A DNA stretch of 64,000 nucleotides from Ascaris suum. Its lineage: Eukaryota > Nematoda > Chromadorea > Rhabditida > Ascarididae. The stretch spans positions 4,414,501-4,478,500 of the forward strand of contig CM024185.1 of the NCBI GenBank assembly GCA_013433145.1, in the 5' to 3' direction. Under the pieces are notes generated by a model. The model did no database searches, was not told the origin of the DNA, and was given only the letters and a program-made list of their open reading frames with translations. This document shows positions 1-12,200 of this stretch, one piece after another; position 1 is the first letter of the stretch; each line of letters begins with the position of its first letter. Made by a program: the position numbers and the translations under genes.

Positions 1-481
1 TCGGTTGAGACATTGGTTGGGCGAGCGGCCAAAATATAGGTTCGATGCGGAAGGAAGTTAGTTCATGCCTTTGCCAATGTTAACGAGAATGATGACCTTA
101 GCTTACTCCTTTTTTATAGTGTATTTGGTTGACTTAGTTGGTCAGAGGATCACCTCGTTTACATCTTATAGGGTATCGTTGAGAATTTCATTATGTGCTG
201 AAGGAATCGCTAGTGTATTCCTTTATTATGAGAAAACATTGAATGTTGTTGCGAAGTCGAGATGCACCGAAGGCATAAAAACGCATTGGGGATGTCTATG
301 GGATGCATATGGGTTGATAATGAAATTCGCTGTGGGATGCGTGGCAAATAGCACGCTTGTTTCAGTGCTTAATTATAGCGATTATTTTCTTGCAAAGTTT
401 TTTTCGTTTTTTATTCGTTTGAAGAGAATTAAATGCGTATCGGAATATATTAAAAGTTAGGACTGAGTAATTCAATTCCAG

Positions 482-1006
482 ATTGTGAATTAGTCGGTGT
501 ATCTACTGTAAAAATTCGCGATCGATTCCTCATCGAGAATGGTACCGCATCTCCACGTATTGCTTTGGAGAGAGCAAAAGAAATCAGAAGTAAGCTAATA
601 TTATGCAGTTTTTTAGAAGATTATTTAATTTTTTGCTGTGTTCCTCACTGATGCCATTAACGATGAAAATCTTACAAAAAATATTCCAATTTTAGTGTCT
701 CTTTTCTCTCAAAGTTCCCTCATCCTTGAAAAGTATTGGAGTTTTGTTGCTTAAAAGAGTTATCGTAACATACTTCACTTTCGAAACAACAATAATATAA
801 AATTCATACAAGCGTAAATCATTTCAGAATCGCACATAAATCGAAAGTTACAACGCATTAGTGCTAAGGATCGTAAACGGCAATTAATCAAAGGATTGAA
901 GGAAAGGCATAAGCGCTGTGAGGATCTGGATATGAGTATCAGAGATATCGTCACGCCTCTGGGTTCAGAGGACGATGCCAGCACTCAGAGGACCAGTTGG
1001 ACATGA
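482..1006 (+). CDS. 3' end of an unidentified multi-exon gene
   Basis: Two terminal exons, 482-589 and 828-1006, join in phase. The first follows a ttccag acceptor and ends at a gtaagc donor. The second follows atttcag and ends at TGA 1004-1006. The first exon reads CELVGVSTVKIRDRFLIENG and continues to ERAKEIR. The second gives a very basic, probably helical stretch (HINRKLQRISAKDRKRQLIK, then GLKERHKRCEDLD) followed by an acidic, Ser/Thr-rich tail ending QRTSWT. The tail suggests a cytosolic C-terminus, but I do not recognise the family. The 5' part lies upstream or outside the window; exons before 482 could not be placed. Exon structure is fairly secure, identity unknown. Confidence 0.6.
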
Positions 1007-1071
1007 TCTAGAATTCTTATTCACCGTTTCCATATGCCATTCTTTATTTTCGTGAATTAAATTTGATAATT

Positions 1072-1087
1072 GGGGGGGGGGGGGGGG
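1072..1087 (+). repeat. poly-G run, 16 bases
   Basis: Sixteen consecutive G, followed by a purine-rich stretch (agggagaggaaag), within the probable 3' UTR of the gene ending at 1006. Homopolymers of this length are often mis-sized in assemblies. Confidence 0.9.
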
Positions 1088-1112
1088 AGGGAGAGGAAAG
1101 TGATTTTTCGAG

Positions 1113-1118
1113 AATAAA
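1113..1118 (+). promoter_or_regulatory. candidate polyadenylation signal AATAAA
   Basis: AATAAA lies 107 bases after the stop codon at 1006, on the same strand as the gene ending there. It is just downstream of a 16-base G run. This is the first good hexamer after the stop, but such hexamers are common in AT-rich DNA. Confidence 0.4.
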
Positions 1119-1532
1119 GGGAGTATATGGGTGGTAGTGATAAAATGCGTTGAATGATAGAAATATACATAGTGCAGGTGCATTAGTATCTCTTGAATAT
1201 GGCGATGTCGAGAACGAAGTTCATGATAACGTCTAGGGCCGCATTGGAATTCCCATTGCCTACTACCTGCGTATTGTTCACTTTGCTTTGTTCTGAGAGG
1301 ATTTTCATCATGTTTATGATTGAATTATTCGATTATTATAGTGGATTTTGTAAATTGCTTTTTGCAATTTTTGTGGTTTTCAATTTTTGCTGTATTTATA
1401 TATTTTTATGAGTTATTTGAATTTATACAGTATAATTTAATGCAGCAATATTAGCTGATATATTTCGCTTTTTAGAAATAAATTGCATAAAGATAAAGTT
1501 GAAAGTAAATAACTAATTTATGCTAATGAAAT

Positions 1533-1570
1533 GTTGCTCTTTTTGTGGCGACGTTACGAAAAAGAGCAAC
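1533..1570. repeat. perfect 12-bp inverted repeat, 14-base loop
   Basis: gttgctcttttt at 1533-1544 is the exact reverse complement of aaaaagagcaac at 1559-1570. Transcripts from either strand could form a 12-bp stem. It lies about 530 bases beyond the gene ending at 1006. Its function is unknown. Confidence 0.8.
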
Positions 1571-4500
1571 CGTATGAACTCATATGGTTGACCTTTTTCA
1601 AAGGCAACGATGAGAGCAGCAAATGACGCTTACTTTTATTGGAGCTGCTTGATGGATGTATCGAAGTCATGGAACTTTGAGGGCCTTTCACCGCTTAGTA
1701 ACTTGCACTCTATGTGCTTCTGCATTTCTCTTGTAATCCATGAGGGAGGGGGAGGGAGCGGAAAGATGCGAAGGAGGAGCTTGTTTTACTCAGCTTTCAC
1801 TTTTATATGTCTCGTAAAAGTGTATTGTCAGGATGGATTTGCTATAAAATTCTTTGCTTGTTGATCGGTTTATTTCACCTGTTTTATTGTCGAGATCGTT
1901 TAAGAGATTTCTCATCGGTTGACGAGACTTGTGATGAGGCATCAACCGGAAAACTGTCTTCTTTCTTTCTCTTCCTCTTCCTTCGTATTTTCTATGTTTG
2001 AATCTCTTAGACACTTGTGAGAACTAATTTGATGTATTTATCCCTCAAAATGCAATTTTATTTAGCGTTTTTAAACGCTTTCAAAGAAGGACTTATTCTG
2101 GATATGTAATAGATGTAAACGCTGTGTAAAAATCTTTGATCTCCACATGTTTTGTAATATCTTTGAGGGGAATATTATATGCGATATTTTATGTATTTTT
2201 TGAATCTTTTTTACGTTATGTGATGCATTCAATAAAAACAATTACGAACAAAACGATTCTTTTGTTTATAGAAGAATAAAGAAGACTGCAATGAAGCATT
2301 GGAGTAGAAGAACAACATAAGTGCGCATAATCCGAAGAACGTCATTCGAGAATATGTCGTAAAGGAGCACATCAAAATACATCACAATACATCCATGCAT
2401 AAATCGCCTAAAATTTGGCATTCCATGATGAATTAAATTTTGCAAGAGAGCGCAGATTGAAACGTTTTAGACGTTACGTAAATACGATTAAATCCCCAAT
2501 CTCGACAACATTTTCTGAAAGGCTATTCCAGGTCTGTACAACTGTGTACTGGAAATCGTACGTTCTATACAACGTCGTTCTGTGAGCATGTCCTCTTTGC
2601 TAACTGAAAACGGTGACGGTGGCGACTGAAATTGGGAGCGCTTGGTACTGTAATTTTTGCTCTCGCATATTGGTCGTTTCCACACGGCACGTACTTGAAC
2701 TTGTGAGCATTGGTGTCGATAACATCTCGGAGCGGACCCTGGGAGATTACATGCGACGGACAGAAGAGGGAGAGGGCTGGGGCGTTCAGTTAGGAGCGCT
2801 GAGGTGGAGCTTCAAAATGTCAGAAGGACAATGTGGCGCAACTGGCAGATCTCTACAATTTTCCAAATATTGTCCACAACAATTCGCAAGTTCTTCGTTG
2901 AAGACCGCGAAAATCATTTCGTAATGCGGAGAATTACATCTCACATCTTGCAATCGAAAACGATACGGACAGTTCATCGCCTCTCTCCGCCTCCCCTCGC
3001 CTCCCCTCCATCCCCTTCCCTATACCTCCGCCATTACTCGACGCATCCGCGTCTAATCCACGCTTCCTGGCGGCTTTATTGTTGTGGATTCTTTACTTTT
3101 TGATGCCACCACTGGGCAATACTCAATGTGCTGTGCTGACATTCACGCCTTTTGTCATCATAATCTTTGGTGATCTATGCTATTCAACAAAGCTATCCTA
3201 AGGCCACCCTATCGACGAGCTTATGATACTTGCTTTATTAGTACTGAGAAACTCCAATCGAAACTTTGCACCAATCCGATCAACTTAGCCAAATTCCCCT
3301 CATTTTCTTTACTTGCATTAGTTTTAATGAAGGCGGCGAAAATCTCTCCCAAATTCTACAAAAAAAAAAATGTCGATTCAACTCGGCGATTATTTGCAAA
3401 ACAATGTCGATAATATTCTATGAATATAATGAGTCGAAATTTTCCATTCAATTTGTTTGCTTTCTTTTTTGAATTCTTTCGTAAATTGTCTATTGTTGAA
3501 GAGGTCTTTGCACACGTCACCTTGTGGGAGAGGGGAAGGGGGTATGCATACCTTTTTTCAATAATACCTTCAAGATATACAGATTTTTAAAATTATACTT
3601 CCATTTTCGTTCTACGTTCCCTCTTTTTTAATATTAGCCATCAATCCGTCAAGCGCTTTCTGATAACCATAACCTTTAAAGTGTCGTAACAATTGAGGTG
3701 CTATTTCGAGTAGATAGCGAATGAAAGTGGACAATAGGAAATGACCACTAACCTTTGACCACGATTGTAGTTGTCTTTGCCGATTTATTCTGTTTGAATG
3801 AATAAGCTTTCATTTCATATTTGATTTATTTTGCTCTATTATTAAAAGTATTCAATTTCCGGTCAAAGAATTTGCTCTAAGATGAATTTCATTATATCAA
3901 TTCGAATATATGCTTAATAATTTTCGAAGCTATGATCTAATCTATCTTTGACAAAGTTCACTAAATTAATAAATTCTTTTCGTATTTCAATATTTTCGCT
4001 TATCGTCATGAATTTTAATAACGATGATCGCTCTATAGGAAAAGTGATGATAATTTTTCTTATGTAATTAATTCCCATTAAATGTCTTTGAAATGATTCT
4101 ATGATGGTGAAAAAATAAAAAATAAAAAACTTGTAAGCGATATAATGTTTAGAGTTTATAAATGGCAAAATATGATAGATTGATGTTGGTTGATTTGAAA
4201 TATTTGTAAGTGAAAGTGTTAAATGTATTCAACATTTCGATGATTCGATGTTATAGCGTTTCTACATAGTAAATAGTATTTGCTTCATATTTCGAATCTC
4301 TTTGAAATGATTCAGTGATGGGAATAATTGGTCGAAGATTATTGTAATGCCTTCAGGATGAGAAAGTATGCGAAGATTGGAAGCCATGATTGGAGGCTGG
4401 CGACTAAGGTAAATCAGTAACAACGAATACAGGTAATCCCCAAGAAATATTTTTGGGGCTTTTTTCTTCCATTTTGTTTATCAGCTATGTGGGTTTTTGT

Positions 4501-5761
4501 TAGGGAACACTTATTTGCATGGGCTAAGAGGTGGTGCGCGAGGAATGAGGGAGTGGGGTGCATGTTGAAAAGGTGTTTTCTTTACATGTAGAGGATAAGA
4601 AAAGAAAGAAGCCCATTTCTTGCTGTCTCAGGTGGCCTTGTACGAGTACCGGAGGGGCGTCGGTGGTGGAACGATGCAGAATTGTCATTGTCCCCACAGA
4701 ACTTGTAGTTACCTCTAGCTAGGCTCAAAAATGGAGGAACAAAGAGTTTATTCGTTATTACGAGGACACGAAAGAGGGAGAAAGAGTTAGGTCGATCGGT
4801 TGCGGAATAAGTCAAAAGCGAGCTCGGGTGACGGCAGCTGGGTTCGGCAAGCCGACTCACTCGGAGACGAAGACGACTGGCAGTGGACGAGTTTGTGGGA
4901 CTAAGGAGCCGATTAGGGGTAGTGTGTGACATCGGTTGTGAGGCTTCCGGTGGAGCTAACAAGGCCTACCGAGCGGACGACCATCCTTGCTCGCACTTCC
5001 ATTTTTTATGCGGGTTCATTTCAGGCTGCCCGTCGTTTGGCGGTAATGGTCGTGAATAAAAACGGGGACCACTTAGCATTTTTTGATGTTTCTGTTTCCG
5101 CTTTTCCAAGCGCTTTTTATTCGTCATTGAACGGTGTTTTATTTGGAGCCTCATCGGAGCTATTTACGCGTTGGCTTATGCATCGATTTGATGCAGCTTT
5201 AACTACTCGAAGCTGCACATTTACAGCCATCTTCAACAGGTTTCGCTTTTAGGTTCGGTCTCTCTCACTATGACTTCTAATAGTAATAATAACCTTTATT
5301 TATAGAATAAAGAAACCATGGAATCACGCATCCAATAGAGTAAATATACGAAGAAGCAATGAAGCATATATAAGTACAAATGTCGAATGCAAAAAACGAT
5401 GGATTACAAGAAGAAATACTAAAATATCGTTGGAAGTTTTAATTAATTATTGATTATAGAATTTAATTTAAATAAATCTTTTCTAGCGTCTAAAATATTT
5501 TCACGAACTTCAAGCATTTAAGGCATATTTAGCTATTATGCAAATTATTGATCGAATCGCTCGTAATGTAATTTCCTTCTTAGGATTGCATATTTATTTG
5601 TTGTTTATTTTAATAAATTTTATATAAGAATACGCTAATATTGTAAATAATGTAACATTGCTATGAAATCGATGAAAGAATTTCGATTTTTTTGTAGTTT
5701 TCTTGGGGGATAATTTTTTCCCGGTTTTTCACTCAAAGGAAATGCGCGAATGTTTTCTTTT

Positions 5762-5764
<3 letters not shown>

Positions 5765-5808
<44 letters not shown>
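5765..5808. repeat. (GA)22 microsatellite
   Basis: A perfect GA dinucleotide array of 44 bases in the gene-poor left third of the window. Confidence 0.95.
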
Positions 5809-5811
<3 letters not shown>

Positions 5812-7628
5812 AACTAGAACTCAACCAGATTTAGAGTTTTAAAATGCAGCGTTTCTATAGTTTCATAGCAATTTTTATTGATCTCCAATGTAGCGTTCAT
5901 TAGAGGCCAATAAAAATGAAATTTTTTTTTCTCGTTCATTTATTAATTTGCATATGCATATATTTTATATTTACATTTTGCTTATATTATTATAAATTTG
6001 CTAACGTTTTCTGTTCTATCGGAAAAATTTTCTTCATATTCATCAGGAAGTTTTCTATTATTTGCATTTTTTTTTTGCACTCTTCTCATTCATTATCTCT
6101 ACTTTCTTTGCAATTCTTCTATAAAAATACTCTCATATATTATTAGATATGCTGTTTTAAAAACTTTTTTATGAAGTTGAAAAATGCAATAGAAATGAGA
6201 ATAACAAATTTTTCTAACATAAGACTTTTCGATTCGATGATTTTTTTTATTATTGATGATTAGACAAATACGAAACGATATCGATAAATCTATATAATTA
6301 GCAAATATAACCCGACAATTTCTCTTAATAGACGTATTTGATTTTTAGTTTAATTCTCCACTTATTTGCGTTATTGGGCATGTAATGATATTTGCCATTG
6401 ATAGGCATTGCATTTCTCATGACGATCGACGTATTACTGTTCGCGTAAGTTTGTATGCATTCATGAGGTATGTATTTTGCGTAAATTAAAAGGTTGTATC
6501 CATTATGATTGACTAATTAACTGCAGCTCTATCTAGCCGTTCAACCGTTCTCTTAAGAATAGTTGTACTTGAGTACTATCAAATGAAGGTGAAAAAAAAA
6601 TTCATTAGTACATTTAATTGGAATGAAATTTTTTTAATCGGTCATTTTTGATAAAGAACAATTTTTAGGTGAAAAAGTAAACTGCTCCCAACCAAATGAT
6701 ACGTAAGCGCATACTTATTACTAAAATCTTTCGGCATTACAAAGTACTATCGTCCATCAAAATAATACTAGCAAGTAGAGGATATATATAGGTTATATAT
6801 ATGCAATTACTGTCTACCTATTATTCACTTAAAAAATATTTTGCAAATAATAATAAAATTAAAATTTATACAAAACGTTATTAATTCTTATGAAATCTAT
6901 AGCCTTTTGAGAGTAAAAACTCTCAAATGTGTTTTGAAGGTAATCAAATATAGGATTCACTTTGTTTCGTCATCGAAAACGATGCCTGTGGATCCGAGAG
7001 CGCTCTCTTATCTCCTCAAGGTACCACGTATCGCTCTCTATCTTTCCGCATAAGTTGAAAATAGCAACCAACATCATAGCACATGAAAATAGCATCATAG
7101 ATGATTATTCTGTGTAACGTCGAAGCCAGGTAGTACAAGTTTTATACATTTTCATTTACTTTGTAGTTGTTACTGTTATGAAGATATTCGGTTTATATTT
7201 TCTCCGTTTGCGAATTAATAAAACACTTCATTAAAAGCTCTATAAGAGGTTTTTCTCGTCTTTTGTGTATGAGGTGATCTAATTTCAGTTGAACAATTAA
7301 AGAGTAGGTCGACTTGCCGCTCGAAGTTGTAGCTAAAACATGAACGTTGGTGGAATATAGGTATTTATACGTTTGTTCTTTTACAAACCTTAATGATCAG
7401 GGTGGAATATGTGTTATTGCTCCTTCTTCGTGGCAGATTTCGTGTAATATAACGTCTGTAAGGTCAAGCAGCTGAAGCACTAGGACCAACTGTCACACTG
7501 TGGGCGCTTTATCAAACAAGAGTTTTACTAAGGGCGGAGATATAATTTAGCTTTAGTATGCAAAATGGTGGTCGGCGAAGCTGATAGGTGCGGCTGGGGG
7601 GGTTTCATACATTGATAGGTGCGGCTGG

Positions 7629-7714
7629 TTCTTGAGCTGCTTTAAGGATCGTTCATCGTTCACATCGATCGGCATCATCGTGGAAGCATTCATCTAGAAG
7701 AAGCAGCTCAAGAA
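7629..7714. repeat. 14-bp perfect inverted repeat, 58-base loop
   Basis: ttcttgagctgctt at 7629-7642 is the exact reverse complement of aagcagctcaagaa at 7701-7714. The 86-base span is the size of a small hairpin RNA precursor, but I found no strong pairing inside the loop. A near-duplicate motif (tgataggtgcggctgg) occurs just upstream at about 7580 and 7614. The right arm falls within an open frame that may be an exon of the gene ending at 8667. Confidence 0.7.
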
Positions 7715-8029
7715 TATGTTTTATTCACCGGAAATATGTTCTATTGGCGACTTTCAAAAAGTGCACCTGATGTCGTCATTAGAGATGAATTAATAGTGTG
7801 CTCATATCCGCTACTGTTATTTAATGGCACATTAATGCATTGCGAATTTCATTCGTTCAGTTGTTTAATTGCTTATTGAAATATCTCTGAAATATTGCAA
7901 ACAAAACGATGATGAGCGCTAATCGGCAGGTTATCTCTATCATTACGTGTCGTGTAGAGTTTCAATGCTCTATGCTAACAAACTTAGATGATGTGCTCTA
8001 TGACAGTAGCAATTTATATCATTCGCTAG

Positions 8030-8667
8030 GCGAATGATGGATGCTGTTGTAAATGAAATTGTCATCCATCCTCTCGACGCGCTCCGATCATCCCACCAAG
8101 CAGAGCTGCAAAATCCAGAAATCTCGAAGATGATGGAAGAGGTTTATTCTTATTTATGATAAGAGTCGCTAAATTTTTATTTGTTTAATTTTGCGATTAT
8201 ATTTTATAGTAGATTTGATACTCTATTCACTCTTGATGCAAATTTTCCCTTTGTATGCATAATTGTGTGAATATGCTATATATTCATGGCTACATAGTTA
8301 TCACAGTGTTGTTTTAAGTGAAGATTGCTTGAAATTATGAAAGTATAAATGTGAATCGCCATTTCAACGACTTGTGAGCAATCGAAATTTTCTCTTTGAT
8401 GTACATTTATACGTCCAATTGTCGATATAATTTAGAACTTTTTATTGATCATTGAGGTCTCATTGATTTTTGTTTTTCAATTTCTACCTTTCAAAAATCA
8501 TTTAAGAGACATAAGTTCGCGTAGATGAAAAAATTTTGGCAAATAAATGCCAATTTGCATAGATGGAAAACGGAAAAGAAATAAAACTTGAGTTTTTGTT
8601 TCAGTAGTTGAGAGACGTTAGGGAGTGGATAGCAAAAAGCGCGTTATGTGTTTCTGTAGAAGGCTAA
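8030..8667 (+). CDS. last two exons of an unidentified gene
   Basis: Exon 8030-8141 follows ttcgctag and reads RMMDAVVNEIVIHPLDALRS, then SHQAELQNPEISKMMEE, ending in phase 0 at a gtttat donor. Exon 8608-8667 follows gtttcagtag and reads LRDVREWIAKSALCVSVEG with stop TAA. The composition (polar, helical, balanced charge) is protein-like, unlike chance frames nearby. Possible upstream pieces are a start at 6981 (MPVDPRALSYLLK), an open stretch near 7467-7530 (AAEALGPTVTLWALYQTR) and another near 7645-7790 (EEAAQEYVLFTGNMFYWRLS). These could not be joined cleanly; two in-frame stops lie near 7450. The locus could be a gene with misjudged exons or a decaying one. No family recognised. Confidence 0.45.
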
Positions 8668-9248
8668 CTATCGAAATAATTCATCTTCATTTATTTGGCT
8701 ATGCTTCATTGTTGACTGTATTTTCTAGTCGTATAAACCTAGTTCTTTTAGTTGCATACTCACAGGTGATTCGCCAGATGAGTCATGTAAAACCTTTGTA
8801 TAATTTGCATTACTCATATCACATTGTGAGTACGCGATAAAAAGACTTAGTGTACTGCTTCAGGCGTATTCAAATTTTCAAGCCTCTATTGTAAAGTTAG
8901 ACTTGTCTTAGAGCTCAATAAAGGTTTTATACTTGCGTCATGCTCCTATCTGCTATTGCTTGATTATGGCGCATCATGTCGATTCCATTTGACGTTTGAG
9001 ACGACGACTCAAGTAATTTTTTGCTATCAAACGAAGCAACAATAGTAATATTGAAGAATATTACATTATAGGATTGACGTCAGGTGCGCCTTAGAAGTGT
9101 GGAGAAATTTGTGCACTTCCTATCGTCTTATATTCAAGCTCCGTACACTTGCTTGTTTTACAGTTGTTCGACTCAAGAGTTCAGGAAACAGCTCTGAGCT
9201 GACGGATTGTAAACTCGAAAACAAAATTGGCAGTGCTGAATTAGGTTA
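8668..9248. other. spacer between unknown gene and chemoreceptor
   Basis: About 580 bases with no exon-like frame. It holds an ATTTGCAT octamer at 8803-8810 just downstream. AATAAA occurs in agctcaataaagg near 8917 and could serve the gene ending at 8667. Confidence 0.5.
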
Positions 9249-12200
9249 ATGGAGTCTTCACAAGAATATTTTCAATTATGTTTGACAGTTTCACAAATGG
9301 CCGATTCAATTATATTGAAACTTGGCTATTTAACACGAACTACTCTTGCGATTCTTAGCATTATTGCTATGTGGATTATTGTCCGAATACGCGGCAATTA
9401 TATGCGATTTCATGTAAATGCTCGGCTACTATTCGATGCGTACGTCGCATGGAACTTCATTATGTCAATCTCGTTTCTTCTTATTAATGTCACCGACTGT
9501 ATTAGGTTTGTCGTACGATTTTTGCAGAATTCCAGGATGGAAGATTACCACGAAACAGAACGGGCTGGGAGGAAGAAGGGAGGAGGAGAGGCTATTTTGA
9601 TGAGCATTGTGAGTGCATCTGGCGAGCACGAATGAAAATCCAGGATGAATCGCCATAGAAGAGGAAAAGATAAGGCGAGCGCACCATAGTGGAAACTTTC
9701 AAGGAAGTCGTTGTGAAAATGAATTACCAGAGATAGAAGGAGTCCTTGATAGGTGATAAGGTGGCTGATCAGTGATATGGTGGCTAATAATAATAGACTA
9801 CATCAGCATCGCTAATAATATGTTTGATGATGTTCTGCATGGCGAATGATCTCTTAAAAGAGTGAGGCGATTGTCCAGGCAAGTGCATTTGATGCCCCAT
9901 GAAGTTTTTTCTATACCGTTTCTTTTTTTTGGATCGAAATTTTCTTCCTAGCTGTTCTAATATTTGATAAACAACAGTTGCCAGTAGTTAAATTAGGACC
10001 TAGAAATGAAGCTAGGTAGGCCGATGCGATGTACCTTTTGCGGTGCTGTCTGAAAGACCAATCGATGGCCAGCTTAAATAAAAATATCGAAAATGCGCCT
10101 GATAATGCGCAATCCATATACGTGTTCAAGATCTACGAATAGTAATATCGTAATTTTTATACTATTAATACTTGTAATAGTGATCATCACAAGTAATAGT
10201 GATCATTAAAATGAAATCATAACAGTGGTAATAAAAGCTTAATGGCAAATTTGCATAACTAAATTTCATTCTTTGAATTAAACTAGAAGTAAATGTTTGC
10301 ATAGACATTTTTTGATACGATTGGGCTAAAAGTTCACAAATAAATGATTTTTTTTTTGATTTCGGGGTTTGTACGACCGATCTGTTTCTTGATGTTTGGG
10401 TGACTAGTTTCGAAACTTAATAAGTTGGAATGTAGAAGCACATATTATTGCAGTATTTTTGACGCATTTTTCCACTTATACTTATCTGCAACAACAGTAG
10501 AGCCTCACTCGGAGTTGTTATTATTCATCCCATATTGCATTGGAATATGTACCATCTTCCTTAATATCCAGTTTTAAAAGCCTTTGACTCAGAATGAGAT
10601 TACTTGGATTTGCTGCTCGTTTTTGCGGAAGAATAGTGGTTGGAAAGACACCGCAATTGCTGTAGAAGGTGTTTTATTGACTCCTCAGATTCACTAAATT
10701 CATGATAACAGCTAATTCATTATTCATAAAATCTCAGATCATTCGTATTTGATTTCTTTTCTTCATCTAGAATTAAATAAATGCAAAAATGATGCAATTT
10801 CTGGTGAGAGTCGTTAACGTTCTTCATACGTACTTAGAGATTACTCTATTCAACTAGAAATATTTCATTTTTTTGTTACTTTTTCTTCATTCATTTCAGC
10901 ACCAAATTATACTAATAGAAACTTTTTTATTCGTCAAATAATTAAAACGTTGAAATAAATAAATAAATATACCTTTAGGCATATGAGGTATTCAAATAGT
11001 CCATATTATATAGGTGATGCAGATTGATATCACTTATTGTGAAGACTGTTTTTGCTTGGATGACTGGCAAAAAAAAACAACATGAGTATCAAAAAAAAAC
11101 ATTAAAGGTTTTTACGTTATCAAGAAAATGTATGTGATTATCTAATTGATGCAAAAGTTGGATATCCGCTTCGTATGTTGAGTATCATTTCGATATTTGG
11201 TGTTGAATTTACAATGCTATCGTTTTGTGTGGAACGTTGCATTGCGGTTATTGCATCAAAAGCATATGAAAAAATGAAACGTCGCATATTGGCGATTGTT
11301 CTCATAATTGCACAGGTACAGATTTTACCTTTCAAATAATGACGTATGATGACGTTTTTTTCGTATGATGACGTTTTCAAAATCATGATGACGTTTCATA
11401 TGAAAGGGAATTAAATAATCTTATCCGTCTATACAAGACAACTTATCTCCCCCGTTTGGATTTAAAATATTTCCATTGACGTGGGGAGAAAAAGGATGAG
11501 GAAGGTGTTTTATTACTATATGTTCCATTATATCACTTTGCGTTCGTCTTTCTTTTTCTCATCTCGTGTTGAACTAACGGAATAATTATAAACGGACGAT
11601 GAGGTAGGTGCTGCCTACTACTGACACACTTAGAATGGATTCGTATTTATTTGGCGCGTAGATCGAGATCACCTCGAATCACCTCGGAAACTTATATTGA
11701 AGAGATCCCTAAGAATAGACAATAACATTCCGTTACTATTGCAAGCTATAGGTTATGCTCTCAAATTTCTGCTGATTGTACAGTTAGCGCAAATTAGCCT
11801 ATAATTGTTGTGTAATTCAGAGTTATCTACTTGTATTTCCAATTCAGTACTACTACTCTTATTTGTCATGAATTAGCGTTCCATTAATAAGTATCATAGA
11901 AGCAAAAGACGTGAAAGAAATATTCCTTTGTTGGCATATTGAAAAGTTCATTTAATTAATGATATAAAAATAAAAATTTCCAAAAGAAAATTTTTTTTCC
12001 AAGCATTTAATATTCTTTAAAAATAATTCAGCTAAATTTCAACGGAATTTCATAGAGAGAGATTCATCGCAAAACTTTCTTGAGAAATGATATAATTTTT
12101 TGGCGAAGAAAAATAAAAATTAATCAAAATATATTTAGGTGATTCTATCATTCGTTTCGGCGACAACTTCGACAATTTTTATCACTGATTGGAATGCGAA

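Larger units (their letters stand above)
1007..6980. other. about 6 kb without a recognisable gene
   Basis: Open frames here are short, overlap on both strands and lack an exon-like pattern of acceptor, open frame and donor with family resemblance. The region holds the poly-G run at 1072, a 12-bp hairpin at 1533-1570, (GA)22 at 5765-5808 and several ATTTGCAT octamers. Two patches, about 2480-3110 and 4580-5260, are richer in GC than their surroundings. They may be old gene or element fragments, but nothing could be identified. Confidence 0.5.

Noticed and set aside
65..460. 131-codon + strand frame with a hydrophobic N-terminus
   Set aside because: No recognised family, no exon-style boundaries and AT-rich composition. 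It probably lies in an intron of the gene ending at 1006, though a small membrane protein cannot be excluded.
4582..4962. 126-codon minus-strand frame in GC-richer DNA
   Set aside because: Low-complexity Ser/Pro/Arg content and competing frames on the other strand; no domain or splice chain.
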